Positions 11,174 to 22,179 of a DNA stretch of 64,000 bases are shown piece after piece. The stretch's first letter is position 1, and every line of letters starts with the position of its first letter. The notes below the pieces were generated by a model. It ran no database searches. It had not been told where the DNA came from and saw only the letters and a list, made by a program, of their open reading frames with translations. The stretch spans positions 497,595 to 561,594 of the forward strand of contig BDDD01000182.1 in the NCBI GenBank assembly GCA_001972305.1. The letters are read 5' to 3'. Source of the stretch: Cephalotus follicularis. Its lineage: Eukaryota > Streptophyta > Magnoliopsida > Oxalidales > Cephalotaceae. A program made the translations under genes and the position numbers.

Positions 11174-12500
11174 TGTCATTGAACCGGTTCAAAATTACCC
11201 TAATATAACAATTAGCACAATGGAAAGTAGGAATCGTTCCCGCGATGAGCTGTAATAATATGTAATATAAATGAACTTAGTGTGCACTTAAACGGAAATA
11301 ACGAACACTAAATGAAATAACTTTTAAAGAGAATTGATTTGAATTAGACTACGATAAAGATGAACCTAACAACACAGATTAAATATCTAATGCAATATGA
11401 CAATCTAAACAAGAAATTAATATGAGAAAACAGTCCCTTAGATGTGAGAATCCCCCATGTATATATATATGCTCAAGTTCAAGGCATAAATTCGGGTTTA
11501 ATATAACATCACAGAAAATAATGATTTAAACCAGATACACCCTATCCTGTAAAACCTTGGTACTCTCGAAAGGTTGATTGGTTAGAGAATGTCTTTGGTG
11601 CAATCACATAGAAATATTAAGAATCATTGCATGATGTAATTGAAATATAGCTACCTGCACTAAAACATCAAAGAAAATTTTATATCATTAAAATTCATTC
11701 TCATCAATGTTCCACATACATTAACAAGAGAAAAGTGTCTTACATACATGCCAGTAAACCTGAAAACCAGACATTAAGATATATAAAATACATGGTTTTA
11801 TCTACATCTAGGGATTAAGATACTTAGCCGATCATGATGATTGTAGCAATCTTCTTCAGATGGCCTTTTTTTTTTATCCAGCAGCCGACTTCATGTTTAT
11901 TTGTCATCCTTTTCTTTTTATACTCAAATTCTCCACAAAAAATGGAAAAAAATCTAACCTATTACAATCTTAATCAAACTGTAAAAACTTTCCAATTCTA
12001 TTGCCTGATATGTCGCAAGCGTTGACACTTATATTTAAAGCGTCGTTGGTTTGTAATTGTTACGTTAAGCTGAGATGCACGACGACATGGTGAATGTTTG
12101 AATTGCCGTGTTAAGCATCGACGGTATCGATAAAGCATTGATGGTTTTGGTAAAGCGTTGACACTTTGTGTAAAGGCGTCGACGCTTAAAGTGAGCAATT
12201 TGATTTTTAAGCTTCTGTACTAGGACTTCGACGCTTTAACCTTAACTGATGGCGTTTTTAGTTTAAGTGTCGACGGTTACAAGCAAGGCGTCGGCGCTTT
12301 GCCCTGTTTCATGCAGAATTTTGTCAGTTCTTCAATCCTTGATCTCCTTGCTCTCAATTTGCACCAATTTGACTCATGTTTCTACATTTTGATCTTTTTG
12401 GCCTCTTACCTAAAACTCAATCAAATACAACCAAAGTAATATGTTGCAAGCATAAAAATACAATAACTCACTAATTAAAAAGAATACATTTTTACGCTCA
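11174..12500 (-). mobile_element. LTR X (3' LTR of a gypsy element, minus orientation)
   Basis: Read on the minus strand it starts TGAGCGTAAAAATG at 12500 and ends GGTTCAATGACA at 11174. The polypurine tract TATGGGGGTATT lies directly upstream (12503-12514), after GAGGACAAGCAAAGTTCAAG, a phrase typical just before the 3' LTR of large gypsy (Athila/Tat-type) elements. It shares internal blocks with solo LTR S1. RYYGAY motifs start at 12117, 12137, 12157 and 12178. Clade assignment is inferred. Confidence 0.72.
12117..12185. repeat. Phased RYCGAY motif run in LTR X
   Basis: Motif starts at 12117 (ATCGAC), 12137 (ATTGAT), 12157 (GTTGAC) and 12178 (GTCGAC) give spacings of 20, 20 and 21 bp. Spacers are related only by a shared TAAAGC or TAAAGGC just before each motif. 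Confidence 0.8.
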
Positions 12501-12874
12501 ATAAATACCCCCATACTTGAACTTTGCTTGTCCTCAAGCAAACAAAAATGGAAAGCTAAAGCAAGAAAACAAACACAAAAACAAAAACCTAACTCACTTT
12601 TGTAGGAATCACGATTGCATTTAGCAAATGCAACAAGCCTTTAAACCCTTAGGTGACCCTAGTGGACGAGTTTTGTTTCGTGAGTGTTTTCCAGCGAATA
12701 AACACACAAAATTCAGTTCATTAAAACTTTGATAATAGGCAAAATGTATCTTTACTTAAAAATTCATAGGCAACGCCCATACCTGAATTTTATTATCTCG
12801 TTCCAAGTTTAGAATCAAAACACATCTCAATTAAGGAGCTTTACCTAAATTTTATGTCATTCCACAAAATGTAT
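12501..12874 (-). other. 3' non-coding internal region of element X, first part
   Basis: Holds the polypurine tract and the upstream untranslated region of X. There is no coding frame. It is interrupted at 12875 by element A; the flank TGTAT (12870-12874) is the left target duplication of A. Confidence 0.65.
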
Positions 12875-15416
12875 TGTCACACCCCGTCTTTTCACAACAT
12901 AGACAACATATAAAGTGGTAAGGCAATCAACATATAACTCCGGCTTATGCAATTTACCATAAATTTAAAACTTTCCATATCCATTAACAACTTGAGGAAG
13001 CATTCAAATATAAGGCGAATTAAAACACATAACGCATCCCATACTACGTGATGCCCACAAGTTTATAAATATCCCAACATAACTGTCGATCGCCCAAAAC
13101 GGAGCGTGAAATAATACATCAGCACGAGATAACAAAATATCATTTGTTACAAAATCCGGGTCAATGTTCAATAACCAAAAGTACATAAGTAAAGAGATAA
13201 CAAGTCTTCTCTTTAAGTCTCCGTGCATGCTCCATGTCAAGACTACTCCATCAATCTGTTACAGTAGGGGTTAGCCTTTGTCCTCACTCGGCTAAGCGAA
13301 TAAATCCATAAAATATAGTTCGGGTCATAAGATAAAGAGTATCATGAATGAATGCATGATGATGAGCCATGACATGTATTTTCTCAATAAGTATACTTTT
13401 GTATAAAAATATATGCATGCTCACAGTACAGGTATAACTCATAAGTTATATCAACACAAGCAGTAAATATATTCCCAAAAGGGAACCAGACAATCCAATC
13501 GTCATGACCGTCGCCACCTCCTGGCCCCAACGTCATGCGCTCTTACTCCACCCCCGGGAGCAAGTCACAGTAAGTTGTTTAGCATGGCGGCTAAACCAAC
13601 CGCAGGTTACTGGCACAGTGGCTAAGTAATCAACAGGTTATTAGCACGGTGGCTAATAATCAACAAGCACAAGCATTTCACAGTACAAGTCAAGCAATTT
13701 ACATATAATTACTTGATCAAATATATTTGTGTAAAATATAATTTTCCGTTCACAGGTTGTAATAAGTCAAAAACTTAAAACATTACATTTCTTTCATTTT
13801 TTCGAAATATTTCCCCAATCATTTCAAAAATATATACATTCATAATTCATACATTTTCGCAAATTTCATTTGGTTTAACAATCAAACGTTTAAAACATTT
13901 CTCTGTCATTGGAAAAACTTCCCCAATCATTTCGAAAATATATAAATTCATATGTTGACAAATATACATTTTCGTACCCAAATGATCATAATAACCATGC
14001 AAGCTTTTCAAAATGGTTTAACACTTTCAGGAAAGCAACCGTAATGCAAATCACAGTAACAAGGCAAACATATGCTCAGAATGCATCTAGGTTTGATCCT
14101 AAAGTCGTTTCAGGACTAGCGGGTCCCATTCAAGCGAAATTCTATTTTCTAAGAGGAAAGGCGTCGATGTCATTCCTTAAGGCGTCGATGTCTTTTAGCC
14201 TAAGGCGTCAATCCTATATACAAATATTCCCAGGCGTATTCGAACCAAAGACGTCGATATCTTTTACAAAGACGTCGATGTCTTTTTCATACCAGAGAGT
14301 ATCAGTTCACGAGCCATGATTCTAGAGGGTAGAATCCGGCCTTTTAATCCCTCATATAAATGAATATCACTCTATAAACGTATAAGGCATGCTACTGGTT
14401 AACAGGAACATAACCAGAATATCAATTCTAAACCCATTTCAGTTCATCAATTTCCCAGAAAAGGAGTCGATGTCTTTATAAAAGCATCGATGTCTTTTAC
14501 GATACAGAACGTGTTTTCCACGATTTTAACACACCAAGCCATTTCAAAATCAATCCTTTACACAACCAACACACATATTCATGTAATCATACACGCATAA
14601 TCAACTCAGTGTATCACGGTAACACTACAACAAGTCCAGAACCACAATCCAGTCATTAACATGCAATTCACCATGTTATTCATTAACTTAGAACTCAAAA
14701 TGCATATATAAATCCATCACTTTCCCCTACCTTAATGTTCCAAGTTAGGAACTAGAAAGTCCACCTCTTTAAGTTCCCAAGTTCTGGCTACAAGCAGCTC
14801 CAAGATCCCTTAGCAACTGCTACCCACGAGCTCAAACCTCAAGCTCCAAGCAAACTCAACAATGGTGGAACACACACACTGTTTTATTCCTTCTCTTTCT
14901 TCTGTGGTTATAAAATGAGAGAGAGAAGTAGGGAGGGATATTCTTATGCAGATGGCTCCTCCAAACACCCTTCTGCTGACATGTAACAGGCCACCCCCGA
15001 GATCTCTCCCACTTTCCTTCTTTCTGCATTTTCTTTTTGTTTTCTATTCTTCCCTTTTTGCAGGTTGCATGTTAGGTTGTATATTCCTTGCATGTTCCAT
15101 GTGAGGGCAGGTTTTAGTATTCCTGGAAATACACCGACATGTCCAACACGTCATAATGCACTCGTAAAGGCATCAGGTAAAACCCCCATAAGAATCCCCC
15201 TTGCATGTTACTCTACCGACGAAGAACGTGATGGCCATTCTTACAAAGGCGTCGACGTCTTTCCTTAGACGTCGATGTCTTTTCCATTTTTGTAAGAAGG
15301 TGTAGATGCCTTCTCTCCATGTCGACTTTCATTCACGTGTACCTCACTCCCCAAAGGCGTCGACGTCATTCCAAAGACGTCGATGTCTTTGTCCCAAAAC
15401 AGCGCCGTTTCAAGCT
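12875..15416 (-). repeat. Element A left (3') LTR, truncated
   Basis: Matches 18813-21396 closely, with scattered single-base differences and an indel of about 45 bases near 14445 (extra sequence at 20371-20419 in the other LTR). After CAAGCT at 15411-15416 the match stops: the last 144 bases of the LTR are missing and integrase-side sequence follows. RTCGAY motifs cluster at 14163-14290, 14467-14500 and 15251-15395. Confidence 0.88.
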
Positions 15417-16527
15417 CTCCGAAGTTTCCTCCACTAGTTCTGTCCCGAGTAAAGGTCGCTCCCCGACCTCATCCCAACACACAGGAGATCTGCACTTCCT
15501 CCCATACAGTGCCTCAAACGGTGCCATGCCAATGCTGGAATGATAGCTGTTATTGTAAGAAAACTATATCAGAGGAATATGATCCTCCCAGGTACTAGCA
15601 AAATCAATAACGCAAGCCCGTAGCATATCCTCCAAGGTCTGGATGTTACGCTCAGACTGCCCATCGGTCTGAGGGTGGAAGGGAGTACTCAAGTTCAGCT
15701 TCGTCCCGAAGGCTGACTGAAACCTCTTCCAAAAGTTGGAAGTGAAAATAGCATCTCTATCACATACGATGCTGACTGGAACCCCGTGTAGCCTCACTAT
15801 CTCCTTTACATACAGCCGAGCCAACTTGCTCGCAGAATCAGTAACGTGTGTCGGTAGAAAGTGCGCTGATTTGGTGAGTCTATCCACGATGACCCACACG
15901 GCATTATGACGGTTCCGAGTCAGAGGAAAACCCGAAACGAAATCCATCGTAACATGTTCCCACTTCCACTCCGGAATGGGCAAAGGCTGTAGCAAGCCGA
16001 TCGGTCTCTGGTGCGGCCTTAACTATCTGGCAAGTCCAACACTTTGCCACGTACTCAGCGATTTCCCGCTTCATGCCAGGACACCAGTAACAGTTCTTCA
16101 TGTCTTGATACATCTTAGTGCTACCAGGATGAATGCTGTACACAGATTTATAAGCCCCGCGGAGTAGCTCATCCTTTACTCTAGGCTCATTCGGAAGACA
16201 TACACGCCCCCGATATCTCATAGTACCATCTTTATGCACTCTAAAATCAGATTCCGAATCCAGATTCTCTCGAATCCGCTGCAATTCAGGATCATGTTGT
16301 TGTGCCTCTTTGATGCGATGCAGTAACACTGGTTCTACCCGCATGTCGGCTAGATAGATCCCCGGTGACTGATTGAATGGAGACCATTCCTGAAAGTCTT
16401 CTAACATCTTCCATTGTGATACCATGGTACTAGCGATCATAGCCTTGCGGCTCAAGGCATTAGCGACTACATTCGCCTTCCCAGGGTGGTACTGGATACT
16501 ACAGTCATAATCATTGAAGAACTCCAC
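15417..16527 (-). pseudogene. Element A integrase, with RNase H to IN zinc region, broken
   Basis: The integrase core (15995-15564) shows the catalytic acidic residues in MDFVSGF, VCDRDAIF and DGQSERNIQTLE, so D, D and E are kept. Upstream (16527-15904) are the end of RNase H (HPGKANVVANALSRKA) and the N-terminal zinc region (YSIHPGSTKMYQDM, CWTC); its first zinc His is replaced by Tyr (AYKS, where element E has AHRS). A frameshift near 15995 separates the two. A stop follows EDHIPLI. The C-terminal domain and chromodomain are absent because a deletion joins this region to the LTR near 15416. Integrase inserts the cDNA; this one cannot be made whole. Confidence 0.85.
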
Positions 16528-17308
16528 TCACCTGCGCTGTCTCATGTTCAGTGTATCCTAACAAAACAGATACCTCAAGCTTTTATGATCGGTGAAGATC
16601 TCAAACTGCGCCCCATAAAGGTAGTGTCTCCACTTCTGAAGAGCAAAGATAACAGCTGCAAGTTCAAGGTCATGAGTCGGGTAGTTTTCTTCATACGGCT
16701 TCAGCTTCCTAGAAGCATAAGCAATCACCTTTCCCCGTTGCATCAGTACGCAGCACAAGCCCTTACCTGATGCATCACTATAGACTGCAAGGCCCTCATT
16801 ACTCTCAGGTAATGGCAGGACAGGAGCGGAAACCAACCGGTCCTTCAGTTCACAGAAACTAGCTTCGCAATCATCATCCCAATCAAACAAAGTCTTCTTC
16901 TGGGTCAGTCTTGTCAAAGGCTCCGCTATTCTTGAGAAATTCTGAATAAACCTTCTGTAATATCCCGCCAAACCAAGGAAACTGCGCACCTCAGTCACAT
17001 TCCTCGGTTGTGGCCAATCTTGTACCACCTCCGTCTTTGACGGATCCACCGCCAAACCCTCTCCAGATACTATGTGATCGAGAAAGATCACATGGTCAAG
17101 CCAAAATTCACACTTACTGAATTTGGCGTATAGCTGGTGCTCTCGGAGAATCTGTAGAGCCAACCTCAGGTGGGAAGCATGGTCTTCCTTACTTCTCGAG
17201 TATACAAGTACGTCGTCAATAAACACAACGACGAACTGGTCCAAGTACGGTCGAAACACATCGTTCATCAATGACATGAATGCAGCCGGTGCATTGGTAA
17301 GGCAGTAC
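16528..17308 (-). pseudogene. Element A reverse transcriptase (C-terminal half) and RNase H, broken
   Basis: An open frame runs 17310-16558. It contains the RT active-site box [11 protein letters not shown], the connection [17 protein letters not shown] and RNase H motifs ([23 protein letters not shown]). The first half of RT, with the first catalytic aspartate, is missing: the frame starts at [15 protein letters not shown] and is preceded by protease sequence. After LFC come an in-frame TAG where Gln is expected and a TGA where Trp is expected (QRR-stop-VEFF). Both fit C-to-T change on one strand or the other. Confidence 0.88.
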
Positions 17309-17539
17309 AATCAGATCTGCATATAGAGGAATGCCTGCCATAGACATCTCACAACTCCTATATACCGAGTCAGTATACATAGAAGTCCCAGTCGGTGTAC
17401 TCACATCAAGTGTATAAGACAAGCAGTCAGGGGTGACATCTAAACAAGATGCAAAACGTGCAGATATAAATGAATGCGATGCATCTGAATCCATCAGTAC
17501 TCCTGCAGAATAACCATATATATATACAGAGTACCTCAA
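17309..17539 (-). pseudogene. Element A aspartic protease fragment
   Basis: Contains VLMDSDASHSFISARFASC, where the family has the catalytic D-S/T-G; here it is DSD, so the glycine is lost. It continues to YADLIVLP and then joins directly to RT sequence (TNAPAAF) in another frame near 17308. Compared with element B, the rest of protease and the RT fingers/palm are missing. Confidence 0.8.
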
Positions 17540-18705
17540 ACAACGGAAGTCGACTCTGGAACCTCAGTCTGAGCAAGTAGAAAAATTCTACCTTTTGCGA
17601 TGCCCTTGCCGTTATCTCTCCTCTGTGATGGCCCCGCAGCCGTGCCACTGCTGCTCCCTGGCCCAGTAGGTGCTGTAGCAGAACTCTTCGGGCAGTCCTT
17701 CACCGAATGACCAGACGCTCCACACCTTAGACATAGTCCATTCATCTTCCAATAATCCTTCTGCAAGTGGCCCTTCCGACCACAGTGGTGACAAGCTCCG
17801 GTTCCAGCATTGCTCCCCTGACTAGGAGTCCCCAAAGTGGCAGTCTGCCCAGATTTGTTCTTCGATGACTTGTTCGGAGAACCACTGTTTTGCCATCTCG
17901 AAGAAGCTGGTCTTGATTGAGTACGAGATCGCTCAATCCTTCTGTCATTTGCATCAGCTTCAAGAATTCTAACTCTCTCAGTGATATCCACAAAAGATGT
18001 TAGCTGCAACAGTAATAACTTAGATCGGAAATCTGGACGAAGGCCTTTCAGAAACCTTCGGATCTTTCTGGATTCACCCTCTACAAGATAGGGCGTGTGC
18101 CGAGCTAACTCCACAAAACGGGTCTGGTATTGAGCTACCGTCATATCACCTTGACGTAACTCCATCAATTTTGTCTCTCTCCTGTCTCGCTCCATCTGTG
18201 GAACATAAGCTGCTGAGAACTCGGATTGAAATCGGTCCCAAGTTTTGTCCAGATCTTGAGATTCCCACTTTGCTTCAACCATTTCCCACCAATGAGTAGC
18301 TTCACCCCATAGGCGGTACACAGCGAAGGTGATGTTTTGTTCATCAGTGCATCTCAAAGCATCAAATATCCTTTCCATGTCTCTCATCCATCGCTCAGCT
18401 ACATTGGCATCCAACTCTCCCAGGAATGTCGAAGGATTCTGCCTCATGAACCGCTTCAGGTCCCTGCCAAAATCGCCAACATGGTTGACTTCTGGAACAC
18501 ACTGTCAGGCTTGAGTAGCCTCATACATCTGTCTCATCTGTTCCATGTGTGCAGCATTGGCTTGGAACTGCTGTTGGAAAAGATCAGCCATGCGCTCGAA
18601 GTTACTCCTCTCATCGTGCACTGGAGGGGCATTTTCGTGAACAGGCGGGGCATCGTTCACCTCGTCAGCTCTACGCCTTCCCCGTCTGCCTCTCCTTCGA
18701 TCCAT
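17540..18705 (-). pseudogene. Element A gag
   Basis: Likely start ATG at 18705 (MDRRRGRRGRRR, a basic N-terminus shared with B and F). An in-frame TGA follows EATQA near 18510. The main gag domain is open from 18447 (MRQNPSTFLGELDANVAERW) to 17540 with the retrotransposon gag core (RLWGEATHWWEMV). Two zinc knuckles follow: CHHCGRKGHLQKDY, whose last Cys is now Tyr, and an intact CLRCGASGHSVKDC. Gag packages the element RNA. It is the best preserved gene of element A, with one stop. Confidence 0.88.
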
Positions 18706-18796
18706 TCTGTTTCCTATATGGAATGACAAAAATCAATAGGAAACAATTCACTAAATTTTCCGAGAAACTTATCCCAGTTTAGCATATATGGAATAT

Positions 18797-18808
18797 GCTC
18801 TGATACCA
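18797..18808 (-). other. Element A primer-binding site (tRNA-iMet)
   Basis: Reverse reading TGGTATCAGAGC, 4 bases after the 5' LTR end at 18813. Confidence 0.93.
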
Positions 18809-18812
18809 CTGT

Positions 18813-21540
18813 TGTCACACCCCGTCTTTTCACAACATAGACAACATATAAAGTGGTAAGGCAATCAACATATAACTCCGGCTTATGCAATTTACCATAA
18901 ATTTAAACCTTTCCATATCCATTAACAACTTGCGGAAGCATTCAAATATAAGCCGAATTAAAACACATCACGCATCCCATACTACGTGATGCCCACAAGT
19001 TTATAAATATCCCAACATAACTGTCGATCGCCCAAAACGGAGCGTGAAATAATACATCAGCACGAGATAACAAAATATCATTTGTTACAAAATCCGGGTC
19101 AATGTTCAATAACCAAAAGTACATAAGTAAAGAGATAAAAAGTCTTCTCTTTAAGTCTCCGTGCATGCTCCATGTCAAGACTACTCCATCAATCTGTTAC
19201 AGTAGGGGTTAGCCTTTGTCCTCACTCAGCTAAGCGAATAAATCCATAAAATACAGTTCGGGTCATAAGATAAAGAGTATCATGAATGAATGCATGATGA
19301 TGAGCCATGACATGTATTTTCTCAATAAGTATACTTTTGTATAAAAATATATGCATGCTCACAGTACAGGTATAACTCATAAGTTATATCAACACAAGCA
19401 GTAAATATGTTCCCAAAAAGGAACCAGACAATCCAATCGTCATGACCGTCGCCACCTCCTGGCCCCAACGTCATGCGCTCTTACTCCACCCACGGGAGCA
19501 AGTCACAGTAAGTTGTTTAGCATGGCGGCTAAACCAACCGCAGGTTACTATCACACTGGCTAAGTAATCAACAGGTTATTAGCACGGTGGCTAATAATCA
19601 ACAAGCACAAGCATTTCACAGTACAGGTCAAGCAATTTACATATAATTACTTGATCAAATATATTTGTGTAAAATATACTTTTCCGTTCACAGGTTGTAA
19701 TAAGTCATAAACTTAAAACATTACATTTCTCTCGTTTTTTGGAAATACTTCCCCAATCATTTCAAAAATATATACATTCATAATTCATACATTTTCGCAA
19801 ATTTCATTTGGTTTCACAATCAAACGTTTAAAACATTTCTCTGTCATTGGAAATACTTCCCCAATCATTTCGAAAATATATAAATTCATATGTTGACAAA
19901 TATACATTTTCGTACCCAAATGATCATAATAATCATGCAAGCTTTTCAAAATGGTTTAACACTTTCAGGAAAGCAACCGTAACGCAAATCACAGTAACAA
20001 TGCAAACATATGGTCAGAATGCATCTAGGTTCGATCCTAAAGTCATTTCGGGTCTAGCGGGTCCCATTCAAGCAAAATTCTACTGTCCAGGAGGAAAGAC
20101 GTCGATGTCATTCCTTAAGGCGTCGATGTCTTTTAGCCTAAGGCGTCAATCCTATATACAAATATTCCCAGGCATATTCGAACCAAAGACGTCGATATCT
20201 TTTACAAAGACGTCGATGTCTTTTTCATACCAGAGAATATCAGTTCACGAGCCATGATTCTAGAGGGTAGAATCCGACCTTTTAATCCCTCATATAAATG
20301 AATATCACTCTATAAACGTATAAGGCATGCTACTGGTTAACAGGAACATAACCAGAATATCAATTCTAAACCAAACAGGTGATTCCCAGAGGCTAAATGG
20401 CCATCTGAAAAGAACATTTAAGTTCATCAATTTCCCAGAAAAGGAGTCGATGTCTTTATAAAAGCATCGATGTCTTTTACGATACAGAACGTGTTTTCCA
20501 TGATTTTAACACACCAAGCCATTTCAAAATCAATCCTTTACATAACCAACACACATATTCATGTAATCATACACGCATAATCAACTCAGTGTATCACGGT
20601 AACACTACAACAAGTCCAGAACCACAATCCAGTCATTAACATGCAATTCACCATGTTATTCATTAACTTAGAACTCAAAATGCATATATAAATCCATCAC
20701 TTTCCCCTACCTTAATGTTCCAAGTTAGGAACTAGAAAGTCCACCACTTTAAGTTCCCAAGTTCTGGCTACCAACAGCTCCAAGATCCCTTAGCAACTGC
20801 TACCCACGAGCTCAAACCTCAAGCTCCAAGCAAACTCAAAAATGGTGGAACACACACACTGTTTTATTCCCTCTCTTTCTTCTGTGGTTATAAAACGAGA
20901 GAGAGAAGTAGGGAGGGATATTCTTATGCAGATGGCTCCACCAAACACCCTTCTGCTTACATTTAATAGGCCACCCCCGAGATCTCTCCCACTTTCCTTC
21001 TTTCTGCATTTTCTTTTTGTTTTCTATTCTTCCCTTTTTGCAGGTTGCATGTTAGGTTGTATATTCCTTGCATGTTCCATGTGAGGGCAGGTTTTAGTAT
21101 TCCTGGAAATACACCGACATGTCCAACACGTCATAATGCACTCGTAAAGGCATCTGGTAAAACCCCCATAAGAATCCCCCTTGCATGTTACTCTGCCGAC
21201 GAAGAACGTGATGGCCATTCTTACAAAGGCGTCGACGTCTTTCCTTAGACGTCGATGTCTTTTCCATTTTTGTAAGAAGGTGTCGATGCCTTCTCTCCAT
21301 GTCGACTTTCATTCACGTGTACCTCACTCCCCAAAGGCGTCGACGTCATTCCAAAGACGTCGATGTCTTTGTCCCAAAACAGCGCCGTTTCAAGCTTTTA
21401 CATATACATCCCATTTCCAAGTCCATAACTAGGGTTTGTAAGCATCTTTTGAGCCCGAAATCTCAACATTCTCATTAATCCAAGTTTAAGATTACATCAT
21501 AAATCGAAATATTACATTCAGGAAAATACCGGGTGTTACA
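18813..21540 (-). repeat. Element A right (5') LTR, complete
   Basis: 2728 bp, TGTCACACCCCG to GGGTGTTACA on the plus strand. Contains the conserved TAGGGGTTAGCCTTTGTCCTCACTC-type block (19202-19234) and RTCGAY motif clusters at about 20098-20232, 20446-20480 and 21228-21375. No coding frame is credible. Confidence 0.92.
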
Positions 21541-21545
21541 TGTAC

Positions 21546-22179
21546 CAATCAAGATATGTATTCTTAGTAATATAAAATCATAGTTAGGAGTCGGACAAAG
21601 AACTTTAGCACTTACACACATCTTTTTCTCTTTCTTTTTTTTCTTTTCTCTTTTCATTGAACTCATTCCTGCACTACTGTTGGTTTGAATGATAGGGATG
21701 GAGCAAACACCAAACACCCCAATTACTAAGTAGCTTCAAATTTTACCAACTTGAATTCGTGCAATGTCTTGATCTCTTAAGCTTTCTATAAGATCCATAT
21801 AGCGAGCTTTCGACCAGTTACTCTCAAACCAATTGGCTTTAAGGAACTAGGTGTAAAACATCCCTAAGGCTCAATTACTTGAATCAAATAGGCTATAGAC
21901 CAAGACTGAATTCAAAGAGGTACAATAATTATTATTTTTATTTTTTTTCATATACAAGAACATTAATTCCTTGGCTTAACTCCTCACAAAGTTAATGAAA
22001 CTTTTGAACACACACATGATTGGTCTTTTATTCATTCTTTTCAACTCCTACCTTGATATGCATTCTTTTTCTTTTCTTTTAAATTTTTATTATTATTTCT
22101 CCTATGGGATTTCTATTATTTTTAAGTATATCCACATTTATTCGTACTTTCAAAATTAAAATGAACTTTAGTACTAAAC
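21546..22179 (-). other. Internal non-coding region of element X, second part
   Basis: Continues X beyond element A: joining 12874 to 21546 at the duplicated TGTAT/C gives an uninterrupted flank. AT-rich with polypyrimidine tracts, no coding frame. It is interrupted by element F at 22180. Confidence 0.55.

Larger units (their letters stand above)
12875..21540 (-). mobile_element. Ty3/gypsy chromovirus-like element A, internally deleted
   Basis: Two long LTRs that match closely by eye flank a minus-strand gag-PR-RT-RNaseH-IN series. The ends are TGTCACACCCCG (plus, left) and GGGTGTTACA (right). The flanks TGTAT and TGTAC (21541-21545) are a 5-bp duplication with one change. Two large deletions are visible: one joins protease to RT near 17308, and one joins the left LTR to integrase near 15416. 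It sits inside X. Confidence 0.9.

Noticed and set aside
13909-20257. Open frames of 136 codons at 13909-14319 and 19847-20257 with near-identical proteins
   Set aside because: They are the same stretch of the two LTRs of element A, run through the RTCGAY motif array, and resemble no protein. The duplicate is due to the LTR pair.
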